Assembly (NCBI GenBank): GCA_017504065.1
Contig: JAFVRU010000188.1
Location: 1 to 8,344, forward strand
DNA length: 8,344 bases
Direction of reading: 5' to 3'
Source of the DNA: Clostridia bacterium
GTDB lineage: Bacteria > Bacillota > Clostridia > Christensenellales > Borkfalkiaceae
Shown here: piece by piece, positions 1 to 5,238 of the stretch
How positions within the stretch are numbered: the first letter of the stretch is position 1
How the letters are laid out: every line of letters starts with the position of its first letter
Notes under the pieces: generated by a model
Seen by the model: only the letters and a program-made list of their open reading frames with translations
What the model was told of the DNA's origin: nothing
Database searches by the model: none
Made by a program: the position numbers and the translations under genes

Positions 1-1
1 C

Positions 2-199
2 GAAGACGAGTTTCAAGGCGGTAGCGGCGCGGGGTGTAGCGCGGTAGTGCTCAATTCCTATTTGTATGACAAATTGCGAAAAAAGGAACTCAACCGTATT
101 TTGTTTGTCGCGACGGGCGCGCTACTATCTACGGTTTCCAGCGGTCAGGGGGAGAGTATTCCCTGTATTGCGCATGCGGTAACGATCGAGAACGTATAA
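2..199 (+). CDS. spoVAD: Stage V sporulation protein AD, C-terminal end (partial)
   Basis: The first 65 codons of the window are the end of a reading frame whose start lies to the left; it stops with TAA at 197-199. The visible part carries a glycine-rich GGSGAGCSAV stretch, then a basic helix, the strand RILFVATGALLS and the closing GQGESIPCIAHAV. This is the characteristic C-terminus of SpoVAD, a thiolase-fold protein. By family knowledge SpoVAD binds dipicolinic acid and belongs to the SpoVA complex in the spore inner membrane, which takes up Ca-DPA during sporulation and releases it at germination. SpoVAE lies downstream on the same strand, the usual order of this operon. The truncation is only the window edge. 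I am confident of the family; the N-terminal half cannot be judged. Confidence 0.93.
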   Translation, partial: EDEFQGGSGAGCSAVVLNSYLYDKLRKKELNRILFVATGALLSTVSSGQGESIPCIAHAVTIENV

Positions 200-208
200 G
201 GGGGGAGT

Positions 209-337
209 ATGTTACAGGATAGCTGGTTCGGTTCGGAAGGTTTTATGCTGAATATGGTCGTATTTCATCCGTATTTTATTCGGATACTTTCTCGGTGTTA
301 CGCCGAGTTTCCCTTTGGGAAAAGGAAGCAAAGGTAG
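209..337 (+). CDS. Possible 42-residue small ORF between spoVAD and spoVAE
   Basis: An ATG at 209 follows a purine-rich Shine-Dalgarno stretch (GGGGGGAG, 200-207) only a few bases after the spoVAD stop. It opens a 42-codon frame ending with TAG at 335-337. The peptide begins MLQDSWFGSEGF, has a mildly hydrophobic middle (MLNMVVFHPYFIRIL) and ends in a basic tail (FGKRKQR). I recognise no family, and it does not resemble the SpoVAE N-terminus. Its stop lies inside the likely ribosome-binding site of spoVAE, so translation could be coupled. It could be a real small protein, a translated leader, or a chance frame behind a good ribosome-binding site. Only the ribosome-binding site and position support it. 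Confidence 0.35.
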   Translation: MLQDSWFGSEGFMLNMVVFHPYFIRILSRCYAEFPFGKRKQR

Positions 338-343
338 GTGGAG
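336..343 (+). promoter_or_regulatory. Ribosome-binding site deciding the spoVAE start
   Basis: AGGTGGAG lies immediately before an in-frame TTG at 346-348. No Shine-Dalgarno sequence is seen ahead of the other in-frame candidate, GTG at 295. The spacing is short (about 4 bases after GGTGG), so the site is plausible but not ideal. Confidence 0.5.
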
Positions 344-345
344 TT

Positions 346-726
346 TTGGAACAGGTTTTACAGGTATTTTGGACTTTTTTAAAAGCGTTTGCCGTAGGCG
401 GCTCGATTTGTATGATCGCGCAAATCGTTATTAACTACACCGATTTAACGGCGGGGAAAATTCTCGTACTGTTTATGTTGTTTGGCGTGGCTCTGCAAGG
501 CTTGGGTGTATATCAGTATCTCGTGGATTTTGCGGGAGCGGGAGCGACCGTGCCGATTTCGGGGTTTGGGTACTTGCTTGCAAGCGGCGCGATCAAAGGC
601 GCGCAAAAAGGACTGTACGGCGCGTTCACGGGCGCGTTGTCCGCGGCTTCCGCAGGGGTGTCCGCAGCCGTCATTTTTTCCTTTTTGGCGGCAATGCTAT
701 TCCGTTCCCGAACGAAAAAGAATTAA
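346..726 (+). CDS. spoVAE: Stage V sporulation protein AE (SpoVAE/SpoVAEb family)
   Basis: From TTG at 346 the protein has 126 residues, the usual SpoVAEb size. It is an integral membrane protein with hydrophobic segments at about residues 12-30, 37-57 and 92-118. The family signature FAGAGATVPISGFG lies at 62-75, and AVGGSIC near the start is also typical. SpoVAE is a membrane component of the spore inner-membrane SpoVA channel that moves Ca-dipicolinate; it lies behind spoVAD as in other spore formers. The frame is open from GTG at 295, which would add 17 poorly conserved residues (MLRRVSLWEKEAKVGGV) without a ribosome-binding site. I prefer TTG because AGGTGGAG precedes it and the protein then begins close to the first membrane helix, as in relatives. 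The family is sure; the start is less so. Confidence 0.92.
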   Translation: MEQVLQVFWTFLKAFAVGGSICMIAQIVINYTDLTAGKILVLFMLFGVALQGLGVYQYLVDFAGAGATVPISGFGYLLASGAIKGAQKGLYGAFTGALSAASAGVSAAVIFSFLAAMLFRSRTKKN

Positions 727-728
727 AG

Positions 729-756
729 AAAAGCACCTGTTCAACAGGTGCTTTTT
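729..756. terminator. Bidirectional intrinsic terminator between spoVAE and yunB
   Basis: A 12-bp perfect stem (729-740 with 744-755, core AGCACCTGT/ACAGGTGCT) closes a 3-base TCA loop. It starts two bases after the spoVAE stop and ends in a T run on the plus strand. On the minus strand the stem is followed by CTTTAATT and overlaps the yunB stop codon (755-757). It therefore probably ends transcription of both convergent units. Confidence 0.85.
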
Positions 757-1468
757 ACGGCGAAAGCGTGGGCTTATTGCCGAAAATATCCGATTGCAAA
801 AACGTGTCGGGTACTGTGCCGATGATGACCGATTCCCCGACGAGAATTTCCGTTACAACCGCGAAATTCTCCGTTCTCGACGGCATAACGATACTGATGT
901 CCGCAATCACGTTGAGATAGATGGAGTGCTTCGTTTGGTTGATTCCCACGCTCTCGAACGTGGACGTGAAATCGCAGGATACCGAGCTTACGGGAATGAT
1001 GCGGAAATTGATACTCGGCCCGACGCCCGCGAGCGCTTCAATTCCCGTCAAAGCGCCCAAGGGAACGGGGATTCCGTTCAAACTCAAATTTTTCAAATTC
1101 GATTGCGAAATAGACGCCGTATCCCGCGCGATTTTATTGATTTTCAGGGCGTTTGCGGCGAACGATACGATTTCGCCCTGTTCGTTGCGGGTGATCGTAA
1201 CCAAGTCTTCGTAGCGCATTTCGTCGCTCAAAGTATAATACACCGCGTCGTTGACGGCAACGGTCGTGCTCGCGCGCATGGTAGCTTCGCTGATTGCAAT
1301 AAGCACCCGCGTTACGTTGCGTTGAAAATAAATAAACAGGCAAACGGAAATGGCGATCAAGACAAGGAAGATATACAAAATCTTCCTTTTTCTACTTTTA
1401 CGGCGACGTTTTTTCGGCTTTTCAGGCTTGTAAGCGGGCAGAGCGTACGCTTCGAAACGGGAAGTCAT
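755..1468 (-). CDS. yunB: Sporulation protein YunB
   Basis: This 237-residue protein has a short N-terminal tail, a strongly basic patch (about residues 17-29, KPKKRRRKSRKRK), one membrane helix (about 30-48) and an outward domain, so it is probably anchored with the N-terminus inside. The conserved YunB features are present: PLGALTG (136-142), GVGPSINFRIIPV (148-160) and F171 followed by GINQTKHSI (175-183), then a hydrophobic strand and P196. YunB is a sporulation protein of spore-forming Firmicutes, controlled by sigma-E in Bacillus subtilis; its molecular role is not well established. Its ATG overlaps the murG stop (ATGA, 4-base overlap) and no separate ribosome-binding site is visible, so translation is probably coupled to murG. 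Family assignment is confident. Confidence 0.88.
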   Translation of the reverse strand: MTSRFEAYALPAYKPEKPKKRRRKSRKRKILYIFLVLIAISVCLFIYFQRNVTRVLIAISEATMRASTTVAVNDAVYYTLSDEMRYEDLVTITRNEQGEIVSFAANALKINKIARDTASISQSNLKNLSLNGIPVPLGALTGIEALAGVGPSINFRIIPVSSVSCDFTSTFESVGINQTKHSIYLNVIADISIVMPSRTENFAVVTEILVGESVIIGTVPDTFLQSDIFGNKPTLSP

Positions 1469-2517
1469 TGCGCGAGCGTTTTGCGAATCTCGCGGAGTAT
1501 TTCGTCGTTACCGCGCAAGAAGTTCGCGTCCAATAGCCGCAGCCGCAATCCGTCGTCGCGCAACGCGTTTTCCACCGCTTCGGGGAGTTCGTCTAAGCGG
1601 CTTTGCGGTAGGACTTTGCAAAGCCCTTTTTGCGCGAAATACGCGGCGTTTTGCGCTTGATCGCCGCGGGTTTGCCCTTCTAAGGGAACGAGCACGGCAG
1701 GTTTTTTCAACGCCAGAATTTCAAAAATCGTGCCCGAGCCCGCGCGGGAAACGATGACGTCGGCAGCGGCGTATGCCCGCCCCATGTCTGAGATGAATTC
1801 GTATTGCGCGTAGTTTTGGAAATTGCTTTGCGCAAGATTTCCTTTGCCGCAAACGTGCAAAACGAAATACCGATCGGTCAGCGTTTTTAAGTGCTTGCGA
1901 ACGCTGTCGTTGATCCGTGCGCTCCCGCTTCCGCCGCCAAATACGAGCAGGACCTTTTCCCCGAACGGGATTCCAAATTGTCGCCGCGCGTCCGCTCGGG
2001 TAGCGGAAAGAACGTTGCGACGAATGAGCGCGCCGCTGTATTTTCCGCGACGGATTTTTTTCGCCGTTTCAGGGAACGAAGTAAAGACATGTTTGCATTT
2101 TCCTGCGGACAAACGGTTGGCGAGCCCGACGGAGAGATCGCTTTCATGCGCAAAACAGGGGATTCGGAGCTTTTTCGCCGCGCGGATCACGGGCAAAGCG
2201 ACGTATCCGCCTTTGGAAAATACGAGATCTGGACGGAATTGTTTGAGTCCGTCCAAAGCCTGTTTTTCCGCCCGACGTAGCGCGAGCGGAATTTTGACGT
2301 TTTGCTTGAACGCTTTCCAACCGCCGCCGCGGACAAACTTCGGGCACTCGATTTGATAATAGGGGATTTTCCATTCCGCGATGAGTTTTTTTTCAATCCC
2401 GTCCGTGCCGATATAGCAAACGTCGGCTTCGCCCGTGGAAAGCAGTTCTTCGATCAGCGCGACGTTGGGGAGTACGTGTCCGGCGCTCCCGCCGCCCGTA
2501 AACAAAATTTTTTTCAT
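1465..2517 (-). CDS. murG: UDP-GlcNAc:undecaprenyl-PP-MurNAc-pentapeptide GlcNAc transferase MurG
   Basis: MurG adds N-acetylglucosamine to lipid I to make lipid II on the cytoplasmic membrane face, the last cytoplasmic step of peptidoglycan precursor synthesis. The 350-residue length is normal for this GT28/GT-B enzyme. Visible motifs are the N-terminal glycine loop GGGSAGHVLPN (8-18), SKGGYVALP (101-109), HESDLSVGLANRL (124-136), the second-domain loop GGGSGSARIN (194-203), SRAGSGTIFE (257-266) and the UDP-GlcNAc-binding stretch PLEGQTRGDQAQNA (278-291). HESD and RGDQ are typical of clostridial MurG. Less usual are Ser11 where Thr or Gly is common, and GALIR (162-166) where G-x-P-x-R is expected. 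The ATG has a good ribosome-binding site (AGGAG). The gene stands alone, not in a division/cell-wall cluster, and overlaps yunB, so a sporulation-linked role is possible but inferred. Confidence 0.93.
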   Translation of the reverse strand: MKKILFTGGGSAGHVLPNVALIEELLSTGEADVCYIGTDGIEKKLIAEWKIPYYQIECPKFVRGGGWKAFKQNVKIPLALRRAEKQALDGLKQFRPDLVFSKGGYVALPVIRAAKKLRIPCFAHESDLSVGLANRLSAGKCKHVFTSFPETAKKIRRGKYSGALIRRNVLSATRADARRQFGIPFGEKVLLVFGGGSGSARINDSVRKHLKTLTDRYFVLHVCGKGNLAQSNFQNYAQYEFISDMGRAYAAADVIVSRAGSGTIFEILALKKPAVLVPLEGQTRGDQAQNAAYFAQKGLCKVLPQSRLDELPEAVENALRDDGLRLRLLDANFLRGNDEILREIRKTLAQ

Positions 2518-2549
2518 AATACTCCTGCCGAAAAATTCAGTCGTATTAT

Positions 2550-2578
2550 ATTATAGACGTCGGGCGTGGCGGATATTC
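2550..2578 (-). promoter_or_regulatory. Candidate promoter of murG-yunB, possibly sigma-E type
   Basis: The gap between the WYL terminator and murG must hold the murG promoter. On the minus strand GAATATC (2578-2572) lies 14 bases before TCTATAAT (2557-2550). I recall the B. subtilis sigma-E consensus as roughly KMATATT and CATACAHT, 13-15 bases apart, giving 6/7 and 5/8 matches. Two overlapping TATAAT hexamers (2555-2550 and 2550-2545) would suit sigma-A, but no acceptable -35 lies 17-18 bases upstream of either. The call is weak. Confidence 0.3.
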
Positions 2579-2589
2579 CGCAATAGACG

Positions 2590-2614
2590 AAAAAGGCGGA
2601 GCAGTTGCTCCGCC
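2590..2614 (-). terminator. Intrinsic terminator of the WYL regulator gene
   Basis: An 8-bp GC-rich stem (GGCGGAGC at 2595-2602 with GCTCCGCC at 2607-2614) and a 4-base loop are followed on the minus strand by five T residues (2594-2590). It begins 15 bases after the stop codon of the regulator and separates it from murG. Confidence 0.85.
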
Positions 2615-2628
2615 GTTGTTTATGTACG

Positions 2629-3552
2629 TTAATAGAGTTTGGCGATTTCCAAAGCCGCGTTTTTCACCCGTTCCCGCAAGGATTTCGGGGCGAGTACTTG
2701 CATGCCCGAACCCAAACTCACGATTTTCCGAATCAGAGCTTCGTCGTCGGGGAGCGTAACTTCCGCCAGCCATTTTCCGTGCGACATGCGGATATTTTCC
2801 ACGCCGAGCCAATCCTGCGCGTCGGCGAACGCGCTCTCCGCGATTTCGAATTGCGCGTCAACGGTTTTTTCCGTCGTCCAATAATTCAAGGGAATATCTT
2901 CGCGGCGGAACGGACGTTTGCGGAACGTTTCGCCCGTTTTGAGCGCTGACAAAATCCGCCCGATACGGAACAGTCGGAACGCGCGCTGTTTGTGGCAAAA
3001 CGCATAGACGTACCAAACGCTCTGTTTGAATACGAGCACGTGCGGCTCGATTTTTCGCTGGGTTTTTTCGCCCGCGCGGGAGTGGTATTCGATTTCGATG
3101 ATCAGGTTTTCGCGTACGCATTCTTGGAAAAGTCGCATTTTTTCCGAGAACGTCCGCGTGTCCCCCCAAGTTCCGCCGTCCACGAGAATATTGCCGATTT
3201 CTCCCGATAAAACGAGATCGCGCGCTTCCGCTTTCACTTGCGCGGAGAGCTTGCGCTGCGCAACCAAAAACCGTTCTTCAGGCAGTTGCGAATACATCGC
3301 GCCGAGCGCTTCGATCGCGGCTTCGTATTCTTCCGCCGTCATAAAGCCCATCGGGAGTTTGTAGTTGTCCGAAATACAAATTCCGCCGTCCCGTCCGCGT
3401 TTTACGTAAATGGGTACGGCAAGGGAGAGCGCGTCGATATACCGATACACCGTCCGCGGCGAGATTTCGTGTTTTTCCGCGATATAAGAAGCGGTGATTT
3501 TGCGCTTGATCAGTAAATCGAACAGGATAGACAATAAAATTCCGAATTTCAT
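2629..3552 (-). CDS. WYL-domain (YafY/DeoR-type) transcriptional regulator
   Basis: This 307-residue protein has the three-part layout of WYL regulators. An N-terminal winged helix-turn-helix spans about residues 5-60, with ISPRTVYRYIDAL at 30-42 as recognition helix and KRGRDGGICI as wing. A linker follows, then a WYL domain at about 140-205 with WYVYAFC (180-186) in place of the name-giving W-Y-L and the basic FRLFRIGRI (192-200), and a C-terminal WCX-type region (about 227-305). WYL domains bind effectors such as nucleotides or nucleic acids; the ligand and target genes here are unknown. ATG at 3552 is preceded by GGAG at 5 bases. It has its own promoter and terminator, so it is monocistronic, and it is divergent from a small ORF. 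The inverted repeat in its promoter suggests autoregulation. The family is confident, the regulon unknown. Confidence 0.92.
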   Translation of the reverse strand: MKFGILLSILFDLLIKRKITASYIAEKHEISPRTVYRYIDALSLAVPIYVKRGRDGGICISDNYKLPMGFMTAEEYEAAIEALGAMYSQLPEERFLVAQRKLSAQVKAEARDLVLSGEIGNILVDGGTWGDTRTFSEKMRLFQECVRENLIIEIEYHSRAGEKTQRKIEPHVLVFKQSVWYVYAFCHKQRAFRLFRIGRILSALKTGETFRKRPFRREDIPLNYWTTEKTVDAQFEIAESAFADAQDWLGVENIRMSHGKWLAEVTLPDDEALIRKIVSLGSGMQVLAPKSLRERVKNAALEIAKLY

Positions 3553-3588
3553 AATTGCTCCAAAAAAAATTTTTAAATTTCTGAAAAT

Positions 3589-3617
3589 ATTTTAACATAT
3601 ATGACAGATATTGTCAA
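3589..3617 (-). promoter_or_regulatory. Sigma-A promoter of the WYL regulator
   Basis: On the minus strand a perfect TTGACA (3617-3612) is followed 17 bases later by TAAAAT (3594-3589), 5/6 to TATAAT. The -10 hexamer lies 36 bases upstream of the regulator's start codon. This is one of the two strongest promoters in the window. Confidence 0.85.
3602..3616. promoter_or_regulatory. Candidate operator: inverted repeat TGACA-N5-TGTCA
   Basis: TGACA (3602-3606) and TGTCA (3612-3616) form a perfect 5-bp inverted repeat around GATAT. It covers most of the -35 hexamer and part of the spacer of the regulator's promoter, and it sits just upstream of the divergent small ORF's -10. A dimeric factor bound here would block the regulator's promoter; autoregulation by the WYL protein is the simplest inference. 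Five-base arms can occur by chance. Confidence 0.45.
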
Positions 3618-3628
3618 GTTTTCCGTTG

Positions 3629-3634
3629 TATAAT
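3629..3634 (+). promoter_or_regulatory. Possible -10 element for the small divergent ORF
   Basis: A perfect TATAAT lies 23 bases before the ATG at 3657, in the right direction. No good -35 is found 16-18 bases upstream; the nearest TTGTCA is only 12 bases away. The promoter would be weak or activator-dependent, or the hexamer is chance in AT-rich DNA. Confidence 0.35.
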
Positions 3635-3656
3635 TAAGAAAAAAAGGGTGAACGGA

Positions 3657-3866
3657 ATGACGAATTTTGACGAATACGTAACGAAAATGGAAGAACGCAG
3701 GGAACGGGAAAAGACGGAAGCGTGGAATCGGGAGCTTGCGCGTAGGCTTCGGGAACATACGCGGGAAGACGCGTGGCGGGCTTTGTACGCGGCGTTGATC
3801 TTCACGGGCGCGGTTTCCGACGTTTTACCTGCTCACACGCAAGAAGAACGCGCTCTCGGGGTTTAA
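3657..3866 (+). CDS. Small charged protein of unknown function (69 residues)
   Basis: I recognise no family. From ATG 3657 the protein has 69 residues. Residues 1-45 are strongly charged and helix-prone (MTNFDEYVTKMEERRERE, then a run rich in Arg and Glu), probably an amphipathic helix or coiled coil. A more hydrophobic stretch WRALYAALIFTGAVSDVL follows, too short and interrupted to be a sure membrane segment. The start is supported by AAAAAGGGTG 8-9 bases upstream and a TATAAT further up; GTG 3648 would add only three residues and lies within the ribosome-binding site. It is divergent from the WYL regulator and followed by the tyrS promoter, so it is probably a single-gene unit. Codon use (many GCG, CGG and GAA codons) resembles its neighbours. 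A chance frame is not excluded. Confidence 0.55.
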   Translation: MTNFDEYVTKMEERREREKTEAWNRELARRLREHTREDAWRALYAALIFTGAVSDVLPAHTQEERALGV

Positions 3867-3871
3867 AACGC

Positions 3872-3901
3872 TTGACAATTCAAGGGAAAATGTAGTAAAC
3901 T
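3872..3901 (+). promoter_or_regulatory. Sigma-A promoter candidate for tyrS
   Basis: A perfect TTGACA (3872-3877) is followed after 18 bases by TAAACT (3896-3901), 4/6 to TATAAT. Transcription would begin near 3908, giving a leader of about 77 bases. A second candidate is the extended -10 TGCTACAAT (3953-3961), which has no clear -35 and would start just ahead of the ribosome-binding site. Confidence 0.6.
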
Positions 3902-3915
3902 GAATAAAATCATAC

Positions 3916-3953
3916 AAAACGGTTTGGGTGAAAGACGCCGACAAGCCGTTTTT
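3916..3953 (+). terminator. Long hairpin in the tyrS leader (attenuator or terminator)
   Basis: AAAACGGTTTG (3916-3926) pairs with CAAGCCGTTTT (3942-3952) over 11 bp with one G-T wobble. Inside, GGTG (3927-3930) pairs with CGCC (3936-3939) around AAAGA, leaving GA unpaired on the right. The right arm ends in a five-T run. The hairpin lies downstream of the consensus promoter and upstream of the tyrS ribosome-binding site. It could attenuate or stabilise tyrS mRNA, or end the small ORF's transcript if tyrS starts at the downstream TGCTACAAT. It is too short to be a T-box. Confidence 0.5.
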
Positions 3954-3984
3954 GCTACAATTTCGGAAAGGTAGGAATGGACTT

Positions 3985-5178
3985 ATGGAAAACGTAATGG
4001 ACGTATTGCGGGCAAGGGGGTTTGTCAAGCAAACGGTATTCGAAGAAGAACTGTACGAAAAACTCGGCAAAGAGAGCGTACCTTTTTATATTGGGTTCGA
4101 CCCCACGGCGGATTCCCTGCACGTCGGACATTTTTTACAACTGATCGCGATGTCGCACATGCAACGCGCGGGGCATAAACCGATTATTTTGATCGGCGGT
4201 GGTACGGCGATGGTCGGCGATCCGTCGGGACGTACGGATATGCGCTCGATGATGACGAAAGAAACCATTCGCCATAACGTAGAATGTTTCAAAAAGCAGA
4301 TGGCGCGGTTTATCAGCTTCGAAGGCGAAAACGCCGCGATTGTCGTCGATAACGCCGATTGGTTGATGAATTTGAATTATATCGATTTCCTGCGGGAGAT
4401 CGGTACGCATTTCTCCGTCAACCGCATGCTGTCGGCGGAATGCTTCAAGCAACGCTTGGAACGCGGACTTTCGTTCTTGGAATTCAACTACATGCTGATG
4501 CAAGCGTACGATTTCTTGGTTCTGTACAGAAAATACGGCTGCGCTTTGGAGCTCGGCGGCGACGATCAATGGAGCAACATTCTCGCGGGCGCGAACTTGA
4601 TTCGCGTAAAGGAACAACAACCCGCGTTTGCGATGACGTTCGCGTTGTTGACGACTTCGGACGGCAAAAAGATGGGCAAGACGGCGAAAGGCGCGGTTTG
4701 GCTTGACGAGAACAAGACGACGCCGTACGAATTCTATCAATATTGGCGGAACGTCAACGACGAAGACGTGGAAAAGTGCATGAAACTGCTCACCTTCCTG
4801 CCGCTTGAACAGATCGACGAGCTTTGCCGTTATAAAGACGAACGGATCAACGGGGCGAAAGAAGTGCTCGCGTATGAATTGACGAAAGAAGTGCACGGCG
4901 AAGAAAAAGCGAACGTTGCGCAAATCCAAGCGAAAGCTGCGTTCGGCGGCGCAGACGCGGAGCTTTTGACCAAGGAAGTTTCGGGCGTAGCGACGGTCGT
5001 AGACGCCATGGTCGCGGCGGGAATCGCGAAATCCAAGGGCGAAGCGCGTCGGCTCATCGAACAGGGCGGCGTCAGCGTGGACGAAAGCAAGGTAACGGAC
5101 GTGAACGCGCCCGTTCCGTCGAATGAGTTCGTTCTGCACAAGGGCAAGAAAGTGCACTTGAAAGTCAAGATTGTGTAA
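3985..5178 (+). CDS. tyrS: Tyrosyl-tRNA synthetase
   Basis: TyrRS charges tRNA-Tyr with tyrosine in the cytoplasm. From ATG 3985 it has 397 residues, close to the family's usual 400-420. The Rossmann catalytic domain holds YIGFDPTADSLHVGH (35-49, HIGH motif as HVGH), GDPSGR (78-83), the tyrosine-binding YDF (175-177), GGDDQWSNI (191-199) and the KMSKS-equivalent KMGKT (229-233). An anticodon-binding helical region follows, and residues about 335-397 form an S4 RNA-binding domain ending in GKKVHLKVKIV. The usual GGSDQWGNI reads GGDDQWSNI, a mild variation. The frame is open from GTG 3928, but that start has no ribosome-binding site and lies inside the leader hairpin. ATG 3985 has AAAGGTAGGA 8 bases upstream and gives the normal N-terminus. 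No T-box precedes it. Confidence 0.96.
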   Translation: MENVMDVLRARGFVKQTVFEEELYEKLGKESVPFYIGFDPTADSLHVGHFLQLIAMSHMQRAGHKPIILIGGGTAMVGDPSGRTDMRSMMTKETIRHNVECFKKQMARFISFEGENAAIVVDNADWLMNLNYIDFLREIGTHFSVNRMLSAECFKQRLERGLSFLEFNYMLMQAYDFLVLYRKYGCALELGGDDQWSNILAGANLIRVKEQQPAFAMTFALLTTSDGKKMGKTAKGAVWLDENKTTPYEFYQYWRNVNDEDVEKCMKLLTFLPLEQIDELCRYKDERINGAKEVLAYELTKEVHGEEKANVAQIQAKAAFGGADAELLTKEVSGVATVVDAMVAAGIAKSKGEARRLIEQGGVSVDESKVTDVNAPVPSNEFVLHKGKKVHLKVKIV

Positions 5179-5184
5179 AAAGAC

Positions 5185-5209
5185 AAAGCGGCGAATGTTT
5201 CGCCGCTTT
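5185..5209 (+). terminator. Hairpin after tyrS, probable terminator
   Basis: An 11-bp perfect stem (AAAGCGGCGAA 5185-5195 with TTCGCCGCTTT 5199-5209) with a TGT loop starts six bases after the tyrS stop. The T tract is poor (TTTCGGTTTGC), so some read-through into yigZ, for which no promoter is visible, is possible. Confidence 0.65.
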
Positions 5210-5238
5210 CGGTTTGCATAAAAGGAAAGGAGAACGCT

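Noticed and set aside
482..1660. Plus-strand open frame of 392 codons across spoVAE, yunB and murG
   Set aside because: It spans the terminator and runs antisense to two recognisable genes; the composition is arginine-rich and resembles no protein family.
2545..2555. Two overlapping TATAAT hexamers upstream of murG as a sigma-A promoter
   Set aside because: No -35 resembling TTGACA lies at 16-18 bases from either, so a standard sigma-A promoter is not supported; kept only as a weak alternative within the murG promoter entry.
3642..3658. AGGGTGAACGG resembles part of the T-box core (AGGGTGGNACCGCG) upstream of tyrS
   Set aside because: It matches only partly, lies about 330 bases from tyrS on the far side of an ORF and a promoter, and serves as a ribosome-binding site; no specifier stem or antiterminator is visible.
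3928..3984. N-terminal extension of tyrS from GTG 3928
   Set aside because: No ribosome-binding site, the start lies within the leader hairpin, and the extra 19 residues do not match the TyrRS N-terminus.
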